A DNA stretch of 64,000 bases from Marivita sp046592965 (GTDB taxonomy: Bacteria; Pseudomonadota; Alphaproteobacteria; Rhodobacterales; Rhodobacteraceae): contig NZ_JBISBV010000009.1 in assembly GCF_046592965.1 (NCBI RefSeq), forward strand, positions 17,590 to 81,589. The letters are read 5' to 3'. This document shows, one piece after another, positions 44,047 to 52,870 of this stretch (within the stretch, counting starts at the first letter, position 1; every line of letters begins with the position of its first letter). The notes beneath the pieces are model-generated. The model saw only the letters and a program-made list of their open reading frames with translations. It searched no databases and had not been told where the DNA came from. The position numbers were made by a program, and so were the translations under genes.

Positions 44047-45063
44047 TTAGAAGTTGTCTTCCAGCTTTTTCGCCAGATCTTCGATGTTGTCTGGCGGCCA
44101 GTCCTCGACATCCATGCCAAGGTGCAGGCCCATGCCCGACAGCACTTCCTTGATCTCGTTCAAGGACTTGCGGCCGAAGTTCGGTGTGCGCAGCATCTCG
44201 GCTTCGGTCTTCTGGATCAGATCGCCGATATAGACGATGTTGTCGTTCTTGAGGCAGTTCGCCGAGCGGACCGACAGTTCCAACTCGTCCACCTTCTTGA
44301 GCAGAAGCGGGTTGAATTCGAGACCGTCATCCTCGTCCGCCTGACGGGCCGACTCAGGTTCGTCGAAGTTGACGAAGATCGACAGCTGGTCCTGAAGGAT
44401 ACGCGCGGCATAGGCCACGGCATCTTCGGGTGTGATGGACCCGTCGGTTTCGATTTTCATCGTCAGCTTGTCATAGTCCAGCACCTGGCCCTCGCGGGTG
44501 GGCTGCACGTCATAGGCGACCTTTTTGACCGGCGAGTAGATCGCGTCGATCGGCATCAGACCGATGGGTGCGTCTTCCGGCTTGTTCTTGTCGGCAGAGA
44601 CATAGCCTTTGCCGGTGTTGACCGTCAGTTCCATGTAAAGGTCTGCACCATCATCGAGGTGGCAGATCACATGATCGCGGTTCAGCACTTCGATGCCGTT
44701 GGTTTCCGAAATGTCACCGGCGGTGACAACACCCGGACCCTTGGCGTTGATCGACACGCGCTTGGGGCCTTCGACTTCCATGCGAAGCGAGACGCCCTTG
44801 AGGTTCAAAACGATATCGGTCACGTCTTCGCGCACACCGGACACGCTGGAAAATTCGTGCAGCACGTTGTCGATCTGAACGCTCGTGATGGCCGCGCCCT
44901 GAAGCGACGACAACAGCACGCGGCGCAGCGCGTTGCCCAGCGTCAGGCCGAAGCCCCGCTCAAGCGGTTCGGCAACGACCGTTGCAACACGCGACGAGTC
45001 GGCACCCGGCTTGACATCAAGCTGTGTCGGCTTGATCAATTCAGCCCAGTTTTTATGGATCAT
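44047..45063 (-). CDS. rpoA: DNA-directed RNA polymerase subunit alpha
   Basis: This protein has 338 residues from the ATG at 45063, the alphaproteobacterial norm. The N-terminal assembly domain includes ERGFGLTLGNALRRVLLSSLQGAAI, the intermediate DNA/promoter part follows, and the C-terminal domain (about 245-325) carries NCLKNDNIVYIGDLIQKTEAEMLRTPNFGRKSLNEIKEVL with its helix-hairpin-helix that touches UP elements and activators. It is encoded between rpsK and rplQ. Confidence 0.97.
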   Translation of the reverse strand: MIHKNWAELIKPTQLDVKPGADSSRVATVVAEPLERGFGLTLGNALRRVLLSSLQGAAITSVQIDNVLHEFSSVSGVREDVTDIVLNLKGVSLRMEVEGPKRVSINAKGPGVVTAGDISETNGIEVLNRDHVICHLDDGADLYMELTVNTGKGYVSADKNKPEDAPIGLMPIDAIYSPVKKVAYDVQPTREGQVLDYDKLTMKIETDGSITPEDAVAYAARILQDQLSIFVNFDEPESARQADEDDGLEFNPLLLKKVDELELSVRSANCLKNDNIVYIGDLIQKTEAEMLRTPNFGRKSLNEIKEVLSGMGLHLGMDVEDWPPDNIEDLAKKLEDNF

Positions 45064-45131
45064 GCGTCCCTCCATTCTTGTCTTTGCCCCATGTCCTAAA
45101 GGCAAAGACGCCCGAGGTTAAAATGACGAAA

Positions 45132-45162
45132 GCATGGCTCTCCCCCAAGGGCAGAGCCATGC
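45132..45162 (-). other. Hairpin between rpsK and rpoA
   Basis: A perfect ten-base GCATGGCTCT / AGAGCCATGC stem with an 11-base loop is followed on the minus strand by TTTCGTCATTTTAACC. It could partly stop transcription or act as a processing site before rpoA. A true terminator would normally show a longer uninterrupted T run. Confidence 0.5.
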
Positions 45163-45180
45163 CGGAAAAATGCGTGCGCC

Positions 45181-45573
45181 TCAGACGCGGCGGCGCTTTG
45201 GCGGACGGCAGCCGTTATGAGCCATCGGCGTCACGTCACGGATGGACGTGATGTTGAACCCGACAGCAGCCAATGCGCGCAACGCCGACTCACGGCCCGA
45301 ACCGGGGCCCTGGACTTCGACTTCGAGCGTCTTGACGCCATGTTCCTGCGCCTTGCGGCCCGCATCTTCGGCGGCCAGCTGGGCCGCGTAAGGTGTGGAT
45401 TTCCGCGAGCCCTTGAAGCCCATCGTGCCGGCGGACGACCAGGAGATCGCGTTGCCCTGCACATCCGAGATCAGGACCTTGGTGTTGTTGAACGAAGAAT
45501 TCACGTGAGCAACGCCAGCGGCGATGTTCTTGGAGACCTTCTTCTTGCCTGCGCGTCGTGTATCGCGTGCCAT
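45181..45573 (-). CDS. rpsK: 30S ribosomal protein S11
   Basis: This protein has 130 residues. GVAHVNSSFNNTKVLISDVQGNAISWSSAG-like start and PYAAQLAAEDAGRKAQEHGV plus the C-terminal MAHNGCRPPKRRRV are typical of S11, which lines the platform and contacts mRNA at the exit site. It lies 15 bases after rpsM. Confidence 0.97.
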   Translation of the reverse strand: MARDTRRAGKKKVSKNIAAGVAHVNSSFNNTKVLISDVQGNAISWSSAGTMGFKGSRKSTPYAAQLAAEDAGRKAQEHGVKTLEVEVQGPGSGRESALRALAAVGFNITSIRDVTPMAHNGCRPPKRRRV

Positions 45574-45588
45574 GATATCAGCCCTCCC

Positions 45589-45957
45589 TTATTTCTTCTT
45601 GCCGGCAATGGCCTTTGCGGGGCCTTTGCGGGTGCGTGCGTTGGTGTGGGTCCGCTGACCGCGCACCGGAAGGTTGCGACGATGACGCAGGCCACGGTAG
45701 CAGCCCAGATCCATCAGACGCTTGATGTTCATCTGCGTTTCACGACGCAGGTCGCCTTCAACGGTGAAGTTCGCGTCGATGTGCTCGCGGATGGAGAGCA
45801 CTTCGGCATCGCTCAGTTCGTTGACACGGCGTGTCGGGTCGATGTTGACGGCTTCGCAAATTTCCTTTGCGGAGGCCTGGCCAATACCGGTGATGTAAGT
45901 GAGGGCGATTGGAACACGTTTCCCAGTGGGAATGTTCACGCCAGCAATACGTGCCAC
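45589..45957 (-). CDS. rpsM: 30S ribosomal protein S13
   Basis: The GTG start at 45957 gives the correct MARIAGVNIPTGKRVPIALTYITGIG N-terminus (122 residues) and follows AAGGAAG with six bases between; the ATG at 46032 would add 25 unrelated residues. The C-terminal basic tail (RTHTNARTRKGPAKA) enters the decoding region. S13 contacts the large subunit at the head. It starts the alpha-operon half of the cluster, with 220 bases upstream to adk. Confidence 0.95.
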   Translation of the reverse strand: MARIAGVNIPTGKRVPIALTYITGIGQASAKEICEAVNIDPTRRVNELSDAEVLSIREHIDANFTVEGDLRRETQMNIKRLMDLGCYRGLRHRRNLPVRGQRTHTNARTRKGPAKAIAGKKK

Positions 45958-46177
45958 GTATATCTTCCTTTTCGTTGCGGGTCCGTAGCGCCAGACCCTT
46001 TTTTCACAACATGAAGCCCGGCGGTCATGCAACCCACGGGCCCTAGCTGATCAGGTGATCCGCAGCCCAGGTGCGACCCGGGCGGCGATTTGATTCTCGT
46101 GTAGAGATGCGCGTAGATAGGGGTGAATGACCGGCGCGTCAAGCCCGTGGATTCGGGTCTCAAATCCGGTCGTCAGA

Positions 46178-46819
46178 CTAGCCCAAAACCTTTGCAATCG
46201 CCGCTTTCACCTCGGACATTTCGCCCAATCCGTCGACAGACGACAGCTGGCCCTTGGCATAGTAATACCCGATCAGCGGCGAAGTTTTCTTGTAGTATTC
46301 CATCAGGCGCTGCTTGAGGCTCTCTTCGTTGTCATCCGCGCGGCGAGTGAACTCGGTGCCGCCGCAATTGGAGCACTTACCGTCCTCGGGAATCGGCTTG
46401 GTCAAGTCGTTGTAGACCTCGCCACAATTGGCGCAGGTCGCGCGGGCGGTGATGCGGGCCACAAGGGCTGCGTCATCCACCTGCATCTCGATCACTGCGT
46501 CGAGCGTTTCGCCTTCCTCGGCCAACAGATCGGCCAGAGCGTCCGCTTGCGGCAAGGTGCGCGGAAACCCGTCGAAGATGAAGCCGCCCTTCTTGTCGCC
46601 CTCAAGCTTTTCGCGGATCAGGCCGATCACGATCTCGTCCGTGACCAGTTCGCCGCGCGCCATGACCTCGGCCACGCGCTTGCCCATCTCGGTGCCGCTT
46701 TCCTTGGCTTCGCGCAGCATGTCGCCAGTAGACAACTGGATCATGTCACGCTCATCGCACAAGAAACGTGCCTGAGTGCCTTTGCCCGCGCCCGGCGGGC
46801 CCAACAGAATGATGTTCAT
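46178..46819 (-). CDS. adk: Adenylate kinase
   Basis: This protein has 213 residues. The P-loop GPPGAGKGTQA (about residues 7-17) and FDGFPRTLPQADAL are present. The LID carries four cysteines (CANCGEVYN and CSNCGGTEF), so this is the zinc-containing form. It converts ATP plus AMP to two ADP. It overlaps secY by four bases (ATGA), a standard order in this lineage. Confidence 0.97.
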   Translation of the reverse strand: MNIILLGPPGAGKGTQARFLCDERDMIQLSTGDMLREAKESGTEMGKRVAEVMARGELVTDEIVIGLIREKLEGDKKGGFIFDGFPRTLPQADALADLLAEEGETLDAVIEMQVDDAALVARITARATCANCGEVYNDLTKPIPEDGKCSNCGGTEFTRRADDNEESLKQRLMEYYKKTSPLIGYYYAKGQLSSVDGLGEMSEVKAAIAKVLG

Positions 46820-48180
46820 CGGCGCGCCGGCGTCCTTTTCTTGCCCTTGGTCTTACCCTTGCCGCGCAGTTGCGACTTCTGGATCAAACCCTCGTATTGA
46901 TGCGCCAACAGATGGCTTTGCACCTGCTGGATCGTGTCCATCGTGACCGAAACAACAATCAGAACCGATGTGCCGCCGAAGTAGAACGGGATGGCAAACT
47001 GGCCGCGCAGGATTTCGGGAAGCAGACACACCGCCGTCAGATAGGCCGCGCCCACGACCAGCACGCGGTTGACCACATATTCCAGATATTCGGCCGTTTT
47101 CTTGCCCGGACGGATGCCCGGCACGAAGCCGTTCTGGTTCTTGAGGTTGTCCGCCACGTCATCGACTTTGAATGAGACGTTGAAGGTGTAGAAATAGGCG
47201 AAGAACACGATCATCGCACCGAAGAACAGCAGGTAGAGCGGTTGACCGGGGCCGAAATACGCCAGGATCGTCGACATCACCGGGCCGGTCTGCTGGCCGC
47301 TGAAGGTTGCTATGGTGGTCGGCAGCAGCAAAAGCGAGCTGGCAAAAATCGCCGGAATCACGCCCGACGGGTTGACCTTGACCGGCAGGTGGCTGTTTTG
47401 TGCTTCGGCGATCTTCATGCCCATCTGTCGACGCGGGTACTGAATGGTGATCTTCCGCAGCGCCCGTTCCATGAAGACGACGAACATGATCACCAGAATG
47501 ACCATGAGGATCACCCCCACGATCACAGCCGGGCTGATGGCGCCGGAACGACCGGAGGCAAAGAACTGCGCCAGGGCGGCGGGCACTTCGGCGATGATGC
47601 CGACAAAGATGATCAGCGAAATGCCGTTGCCGACGCCGCGCGCGGTGATCTGCTCGCCCAGCCACATCAGGAACATCGTGCCGCCCACAAGCGTGATCAC
47701 GCAGGACGCCCGGAAGAACCAGCCGGGATCGGTGACCAGATCGCCCGCCTCAAGGCTTACCGCGAGGCCATACGCCTGAAACGTGGCCAGCAAAACCGTG
47801 CCATAGCGCGTGTACTGCGCGATCTTCTTGCGACCCGCCTCGCCCTCTTTCTTCAATTGCTCCAGCGATGGCACCATCGAGGTGAGCAGCTGAATGATGA
47901 TCGACGCCGAGATGTAGGGCATGATGCCCAAGGCGAAAATGCCCATCCGCCCCAACGCGCCACCGGTGAACATCGTCAGGATGCCGCCGATGCCCTGTTG
48001 AGCCTGTTCCATGAAGTCACGCAGGGCGATGCCGTCGATTCCGGGAACCGGAATGAATGTGCCGATGCGATAGACGATCAATAGGCCAAGCGTGAACAGG
48101 ATGCGGTTGCGCAAATCGGTCGCTTTACCGAGCGCAGACCAGCTTGTGTTCGCGGCCATTTGTTCTGCTGCTGATACCAT
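46816..48180 (-). CDS. secY: Protein translocase subunit SecY
   Basis: This protein has 454 residues with ten membrane segments. The start MVSAAEQMAANTSWSALGKATDL places the first helix correctly; the frame to 48210 adds 10 residues. The conserved loop FVPGIRPGKKTAEYL and the cytoplasmic C5/C6 arginine-rich loops bind SecA and ribosomes. It forms the SecYEG channel. It follows rplO by 104 bases in the spc order. Confidence 0.96.
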   Translation of the reverse strand: MVSAAEQMAANTSWSALGKATDLRNRILFTLGLLIVYRIGTFIPVPGIDGIALRDFMEQAQQGIGGILTMFTGGALGRMGIFALGIMPYISASIIIQLLTSMVPSLEQLKKEGEAGRKKIAQYTRYGTVLLATFQAYGLAVSLEAGDLVTDPGWFFRASCVITLVGGTMFLMWLGEQITARGVGNGISLIIFVGIIAEVPAALAQFFASGRSGAISPAVIVGVILMVILVIMFVVFMERALRKITIQYPRRQMGMKIAEAQNSHLPVKVNPSGVIPAIFASSLLLLPTTIATFSGQQTGPVMSTILAYFGPGQPLYLLFFGAMIVFFAYFYTFNVSFKVDDVADNLKNQNGFVPGIRPGKKTAEYLEYVVNRVLVVGAAYLTAVCLLPEILRGQFAIPFYFGGTSVLIVVSVTMDTIQQVQSHLLAHQYEGLIQKSQLRGKGKTKGKKRTPARR

Positions 48181-48257
48181 GCGGGTCTCTTTTATGATGA
48201 ACGCCGCCATGAGCGGTCCGGCTCAGGCGGCGTTTGGAAAGCTCTGGTGGCTATGTA

Positions 48258-48275
48258 AGCGGCACAAGAGCCGCT
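48258..48275. repeat. Short inverted repeat after rplO
   Basis: AGCGGC-ACAAGA-GCCGCT forms a six-base stem between rplO and secY. There is no T run, so it is not a terminator; it may influence mRNA processing. Confidence 0.35.
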
Positions 48276-48284
48276 CACAACCGT

Positions 48285-48758
48285 TTATTCAGCCGCCTGC
48301 GCGGTTGTGACCGTCAGAGAGCCGCCCGCCTTTTCCACCGCTTCCACGGCAGACTTGGACGCGCCGGCGACCGAGAGGTTCACTTTCGCGGAAAAATCGC
48401 CCTTGGCGAGAACGCGGATACCGTCCAGCTTGCGACGCACCGCGCCGGATGCGATCAGCGCATCTTCGTCGATGGTATTCTTGATGTCGAGTTTGCCGGC
48501 ATCAACGAATTTCTGGATCACGCCCAGATTGATAACGGCAAAGGCCTTGCGGTTCGGCTTGTTGAAGCCACGCTTGGGAAGGCGCTGGTAGAGCGGCATC
48601 TGGCCACCCTCAAAGCCCTTGATGGCCACACCGGAACGGGATTTCTGACCCTTGATACCACGGCCACCCATCTTGCCCATGCCCGAACCCGGGCCACGGC
48701 CAACGCGCTTTTTACGCTTGGTTGCACCGGGGTTGTCATGCAATTCATGCAGTTTCAT
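48285..48758 (-). CDS. rplO: 50S ribosomal protein L15
   Basis: This protein has 157 residues. The MKLHELHDNPGATKRKKRVGRGPGSGMGK N-terminal glycine-rich extension and the central SRSGVAIKGFEGGQMPLYQRLPKRGF are diagnostic of L15. It lies at the front of a separate piece of the spc operon, because the NCS1/MBL insertion stands between it and rpmD; a new promoter must exist in 48759-49081. Confidence 0.96.
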   Translation of the reverse strand: MKLHELHDNPGATKRKKRVGRGPGSGMGKMGGRGIKGQKSRSGVAIKGFEGGQMPLYQRLPKRGFNKPNRKAFAVINLGVIQKFVDAGKLDIKNTIDEDALIASGAVRRKLDGIRVLAKGDFSAKVNLSVAGASKSAVEAVEKAGGSLTVTTAQAAE

Positions 48759-49081
48759 GTCGCTTCTCCTATGCCGGAAACGCCCCCGAAGCGGAAATGG
48801 GCGAACGCGGCTTTTCTTGGTTTTGAATCAGTGACCACACGGCCACCGCTGGCGTATAGGCCGTTGCCGACGCGGGTTCAAGAGCAGAGAGCCAGGCGCG
48901 TGACAGTTTGCACGCGCGTCGCGACGCGGCAGATCATTTACAAAAAATCACGAAGAATGCCACCTGAATTTATTGATAACAGAAACGGCATTGGTTCATT
49001 TAGTATAGCGGTATAATTTATGCAAATAGATTCGTTGGGTTTTGAACTATTCCAACGTTTCTCCTGTCCAAGGAGGCTATA
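48759..49081. promoter_or_regulatory. Divergent promoter region between rplO and the NCS1 gene
   Basis: This 323-base spacer has no gene. Rightward, TTGGTT (48991-48996) and TATAAT (49012-49017) form a -35/-10 pair with a 15-base spacer, and AAGGAGG (about 49070) precedes the NCS1 start by a few bases, close to ideal. The leftward rplO-secY-adk unit must also start here or nearby. The AT content around 48950-49060 is clearly higher than in the flanking ribosomal genes. Confidence 0.6.
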
Positions 49082-50524
49082 ATGACAACTCTAGATCAAA
49101 CGCATGTTGCCGGAAGCAACACAATGGGTCCGGAGGGCAATACACTTAGCCCGGTTCGTCCTAGCGAAAAAACATGGGGATGGTTCGCCATTTTCAACGT
49201 TTGGGCGAATGATGTGCAGTCGCTGTTTGGCTATTCGCTCGTCGCGTCGCTGTTCATCTCCTATGGCGTCGGCGGCTGGACAGCATTCGCCGCGCTGATC
49301 ACCGCGGGATTGTTCACGATGTGGATGGTCAACCTGTCCGGGGCCGCCGGTGAAAAATACGGCATCCCCTACCCCGTCTTTGCCCGCGCGAGCCTCGGAA
49401 CCGAAGGCGCCAAGCTGCCGGCGATCCTGCGCGCGACAGTCGCGGTGTTCTGGTACGGGGTGCAGGTCTATTTTGCCTCCACGGCAGTTGCGCTTCTCAT
49501 TCGATCGCTGACCGGCTCCGAAGGGGGGACAGAGATACTGGGGCTGACCGGCATCGACTGGGTGTCCTTCCTGATCGTCTGGTCGCTGCATATCGTCATT
49601 TTCTGGCGTGGCATGGCATGGGTCGAAACCTTCCTCAACATCGCCGGGCCTTTTGTTTACGTCGTCATGATCGGTCTTGTCGTGGTGCTGTGGCAACGCT
49701 CTGACGGCCAACTTCTCGAAGCGACGGCCACCATCTTTGCCAATCCCGAAGGCACCTTCTGGACCGAGGTCACCGGGTTTGTCGCCATCGTCGGCACGAT
49801 GGTCGCCTATTTTGCGGCCGTCATGATCAACTTCAGCGATTTCTCGCGCTATGCCCGGAGCAAGTCGGCCATGAAAATGGGCAACCTCACGGGATTGCCG
49901 TTCAACATGATCCTGTTTTCCGCGCTGGCGCTGCTGACAACGGGCGGAGCGGCGGTCGTGTTCGGTGAGAAAATCATCAACCCGACCGAAATCGTGGAGC
50001 GCACCGACAGTGTCCTTCTCGGCGTGATCGCGGCGATCACCTTCTTTGCCGCGACAATGGGGATCAATCTGGTGGCAAACTTCATCCCGGCCGTAAACGG
50101 CATCGCCAACCTGTCACCTGACAAGATCAGCTTCCGCAAGGCCGGGTTGATCACGTCGGCCTTCGCGCTGGTGATCGGCGGGTTCTGGACCAGCTTCATC
50201 AGCCAGTTCGGGATCAGCGGCTTCGTCAACACGCTGGGCGCGACGCTTGCACCGCTTTTCGGGATCATGATCGTGGATTACTACATGCACCGCAACGAAG
50301 AGCTCGATCTCGACGACCTCTACAAAACCGAAGGTGGGCGCTATTACTACGGAAACGGCTGGAACGGCGTTGCGGTTCAGGCATTCGCGATCGCAGCGAT
50401 CTTTTCGGTGGCGACCGTCTGGGTTCCGTGGTTCGCATTCCTGACCGGCTACAACTGGGTCATCGGTGCCGTTCTCGGCGGTGCGCTTTACCATGCTGTG
50501 GCCAAGGGCAAAGCTGTCGTCTGA
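49082..50524 (+). CDS. NCS1-family nucleobase:cation symporter
   Basis: This 480-residue protein has 12 hydrophobic segments. The NCS1 core shows WGWFAIFNVWANDVQSLFGYSLVASLF (first helix) and SLHIVIFWRGMAWVETFLNIAGPFVY; polar residues in TM1/TM3/TM6/TM8 suit purine, pyrimidine, hydantoin or allantoin binding. Substrate not predictable. It runs against the ribosomal genes, has its own near-perfect promoter and ribosome-binding site and its own terminator: an independent insertion in the spc region. Confidence 0.9.
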   Translation: MTTLDQTHVAGSNTMGPEGNTLSPVRPSEKTWGWFAIFNVWANDVQSLFGYSLVASLFISYGVGGWTAFAALITAGLFTMWMVNLSGAAGEKYGIPYPVFARASLGTEGAKLPAILRATVAVFWYGVQVYFASTAVALLIRSLTGSEGGTEILGLTGIDWVSFLIVWSLHIVIFWRGMAWVETFLNIAGPFVYVVMIGLVVVLWQRSDGQLLEATATIFANPEGTFWTEVTGFVAIVGTMVAYFAAVMINFSDFSRYARSKSAMKMGNLTGLPFNMILFSALALLTTGGAAVVFGEKIINPTEIVERTDSVLLGVIAAITFFAATMGINLVANFIPAVNGIANLSPDKISFRKAGLITSAFALVIGGFWTSFISQFGISGFVNTLGATLAPLFGIMIVDYYMHRNEELDLDDLYKTEGGRYYYGNGWNGVAVQAFAIAAIFSVATVWVPWFAFLTGYNWVIGAVLGGALYHAVAKGKAVV

Positions 50525-50557
50525 CAATCGTCAGCGCAGGCTCAACCCGCATAAGAC

Positions 50558-50588
50558 AAACGGCCACCCCAAGCGGTGGCCGTTTTCA
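50558..50588 (+). terminator. Terminator after the NCS1 gene
   Basis: AAACGGCCACC-CCAAGC-GGTGGCCGTTTT forms a perfect stem with a T run 34 bases after the stop. It separates the permease from the convergent MBL gene. Confidence 0.9.
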
Positions 50589-50599
50589 TTATCGACGGA

Positions 50600-51370
50600 T
50601 CAACTGTACCACTCGCCCATCCTGACCTCGATATCGCCCTCCAACATCGACGCGAACTTCGCGGGATCCTGCGTCCCCCCATCGCGACCGCGATAGTGGT
50701 AGGGATAGACATATGTCGGCGCAAACTCGGAAACGGCGGATGCGGCGGCGGTGGCGTCCATGGTGAACGGCAGGTTCATGCAGACAAAGGCCAAGTCTAT
50801 ATTCTCAAGTTCGCGCATCGCCGGGATGTCCTCGGTATCGCCGGAAATGTAGACACGCAGGCCGTTGAAATCGAGGACATAACCGTTGTCGCGCCCCTCG
50901 GGGTGAAACTGGAGCCGGTCCTCTGTGGTGTTGTAGGCGGGAATCGCATTGATACCGACGCCGTTAAACGCGGCCGCGTCACCGTTGCCGAGCGAGGACG
51001 CCCTGGCCTTCAAGTCCTCCGGCAACATGTCGAAGACGGCGGGGTTGGTGATGAGCTGGGTGTTCTCGGCCATGATCGCTGCCAATGTCTCGGCGTTGTA
51101 GTGGTCGCCATGCTCATGCGTGATGAGAATGAGATCGGCGCTTGGATAATCGCCATATTGCGCCGCCTCTCCGACCGGATCGACATAGATCGTGCCCGAT
51201 GGTGTTTCCATCACAAACGATGCGTGTGCGACCGGATGGACCGTGACAAGTCCGCCATCATATTTGAACTCGTTGGGCAAATGCCCGGCGGCGCGGCCCG
51301 CGAATGGCAGGAACGTCACGGTACCAGCCGCAGCGGCGGTTGTCAGGAATGTTCGGCGAGTATGGGTCAT
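50600..51370 (-). CDS. Tat-exported metallo-beta-lactamase-fold hydrolase (UlaG-like)
   Basis: This protein has 256 residues. The twin-arginine signal is RRTFLTTAAAAGTVTFLPFAG, so the protein is probably exported folded with its metals. The zinc motif THEHGDHYN (about residues 84-92), the GDTED Asp (about 168) and PYHYRG His are present. Homologues of this shape hydrolyse lactones, phosphoesters or lactams. No partner is clear. It is convergent with the NCS1 gene; a promoter must lie in 51371-51470. Confidence 0.82.
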   Translation of the reverse strand: MTHTRRTFLTTAAAAGTVTFLPFAGRAAGHLPNEFKYDGGLVTVHPVAHASFVMETPSGTIYVDPVGEAAQYGDYPSADLILITHEHGDHYNAETLAAIMAENTQLITNPAVFDMLPEDLKARASSLGNGDAAAFNGVGINAIPAYNTTEDRLQFHPEGRDNGYVLDFNGLRVYISGDTEDIPAMRELENIDLAFVCMNLPFTMDATAAASAVSEFAPTYVYPYHYRGRDGGTQDPAKFASMLEGDIEVRMGEWYS

Positions 51371-51469
51371 CTTGGGCCTCCCTCATTGCGTTTCAGACCC
51401 GTAGCGTAGCGCCATTGGATAATGCCGCAAGGAATCCGGCGTCAAACGGCGGCATTATACCGAAAACGT

Positions 51470-51503
51470 GAAACGCCCCCCGATGAAAACCGAAGGGCGT
51501 TTC
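51470..51503 (-). terminator. Putative terminator after rpmD
   Basis: GAAACGCCC / GGGCGTTTC stem with a long loop lies on the rpmD side of the MBL insertion. The following T content is modest, so the call is tentative. A second inverted repeat, GTTATTCGCC-ACG-GCGAATAAC (51515-51536), lies between it and rpmD. Confidence 0.5.
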
Positions 51504-51554
51504 TGGATTATAGCGTTATTCGCCACGGCGAATAACGGATTGCGCGAGCAGTGT

Positions 51555-51743
51555 TTAGTCGCGCTCTTCGATGATCTCGACCATGTGCGATACCTTGGAC
51601 ACCATGCCGCGGATGGCAGGTGTGTCCTCAAGCACGCGGGTCTTGTGCATCTTGTTGAGACCCAGACCGATCAGCGTTTGACGCTGCACGGCGGGGCGGC
51701 GGATCGGCGAGCCGACCTGCTTGACTACGATTGTCTTGGCCAT
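51555..51743 (-). CDS. rpmD: 50S ribosomal protein L30
   Basis: This protein has 62 residues with the L30 pattern TIVVKQVGSPIRRPAVQRQTLIGLGLNKMHKT and the helix RGMVSKVSHMV. It is the last gene of the intact spc run, three bases after rpsE. In most relatives rplO follows directly; here it does not. Confidence 0.95.
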   Translation of the reverse strand: MAKTIVVKQVGSPIRRPAVQRQTLIGLGLNKMHKTRVLEDTPAIRGMVSKVSHMVEIIEERD

Positions 51744-51746
51744 GGT

Positions 51747-52337
51747 TTATGCCTCCTCGGACACGGGGGCCTGTTCGCCATCAATGCGCGGATGATCGTC
51801 GCGCTTGGGCAGAATGTCGGCCACTTTCTTACCGCGACGCTGGGCAACGGAGCGCGGGCTGGATTCCTTGCTCAGTCCGTTCAGCGTGGCGCGGATCATG
51901 TTGTAGGGGTTCTGCGACCCGATGGACTTTGCCACCACGTCCTGCACACCCAGCATTTCGAACACGGCACGCATCGGACCACCGGCAATGATACCGGTAC
52001 CCTGCGGCGCGGTGCGCATGGTCACACGACCGGCGCCATGACGGCCTTCCATGTCGTGGTGCAATGTGCGGCCTTCGCGCAGCGGCACGCGCATCATCTT
52101 GCGCTTGGCCTGCTCGGTCGCCTTGCGGATGGCCTCGGGAACCTCCTTGGCCTTACCTTTGCCAAAGCCGACACGGCCCTTTTGGTCGCCCACGATGACG
52201 AGGGCTGCAAAGCCGAAACGCTTACCACCCTTGACGGTTTTCGACACCCGGTTGATCGCGACCAGACGGTCGGCGAATTCCGGTGTTTGCTCTTCACGGT
52301 CGCGGCGTCCGCCCCGACGGTTGTCACGTTCTGCCAT
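51747..52337 (-). CDS. rpsE: 30S ribosomal protein S5
   Basis: This protein has 196 residues. The RNA-binding dsRBD-like N-terminal part (RLVAINRVSKTVKGGKRFGFAALVIVGDQKGRVGFGKGKA) and the C-terminal SQNPYNMIRATLNGL are clear. The N-terminus (about 1-20) is longer and charged, and the C-terminal tail is acidic, both usual in alphaproteobacteria. S5 affects decoding accuracy. A gap of 161 bases separates it from rplR and holds only a weak inverted repeat. Confidence 0.96.
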   Translation of the reverse strand: MAERDNRRGGRRDREEQTPEFADRLVAINRVSKTVKGGKRFGFAALVIVGDQKGRVGFGKGKAKEVPEAIRKATEQAKRKMMRVPLREGRTLHHDMEGRHGAGRVTMRTAPQGTGIIAGGPMRAVFEMLGVQDVVAKSIGSQNPYNMIRATLNGLSKESSPRSVAQRRGKKVADILPKRDDHPRIDGEQAPVSEEA

Positions 52338-52498
52338 TCAAAGGCATCCTTCATCTTGTGGGCGTCATGCCCGTTGTCCAATCCAGGTGAGCTGACATGC
52401 GCTCCCGGATCATCGAGACGTTTCCGTCTGCAAAACAAGGCGCGCCTTCGCAGCGCACCTTGATATTTCGGTCAGAGAGAGCCGGAGCGGCGCCTCTC

Positions 52499-52858
52499 CT
52501 AGATCTTCAGACCACCTTCGCGGGCGGCGTCGGCCAGAGCCTTGATCCGGCCGTGGAAGAGAAAGCCGCCACGGTCGAAATAGGCTTCTTCGACACCGGC
52601 CTTCTTGGCACGCTCGGCAATCGCCGCGCCGACCTTCTGGGCCAGTTCGACGGTGTTCTTGCCGTCGCCCGCCAGGTCCTTTTCCATGCTCGATGCAGAT
52701 GCCAGCGTGACACCCTGAACATCGTCGATCAGCTGAACGCTGATGTTCTTGTTCGAGCGGTGAACGCTCAGGCGCGGGCGCCCGGCATTGACCTTGCGGA
52801 GTTTGTTCCGAACGCGCAGGCGGCGTTTCTGGAACAGATCACGTTTACTGTTTGCCAT
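52499..52858 (-). CDS. rplR: 50S ribosomal protein L18
   Basis: This protein has 119 residues. RKVNAGRPRLSVHRSNKNISVQLIDD and the C-terminal YFDRGGFLFHGRIKALADAAREGGLKI match L18, which anchors 5S rRNA. It lies 12 bases after rplF. Confidence 0.96.
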   Translation of the reverse strand: MANSKRDLFQKRRLRVRNKLRKVNAGRPRLSVHRSNKNISVQLIDDVQGVTLASASSMEKDLAGDGKNTVELAQKVGAAIAERAKKAGVEEAYFDRGGFLFHGRIKALADAAREGGLKI

Positions 52859-52870
52859 GTCCTTGCGTCC

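Noticed and set aside
43918..45099. 393-codon frame opposite rpoA
   Set aside because: Shadow of rpoA; no motif.
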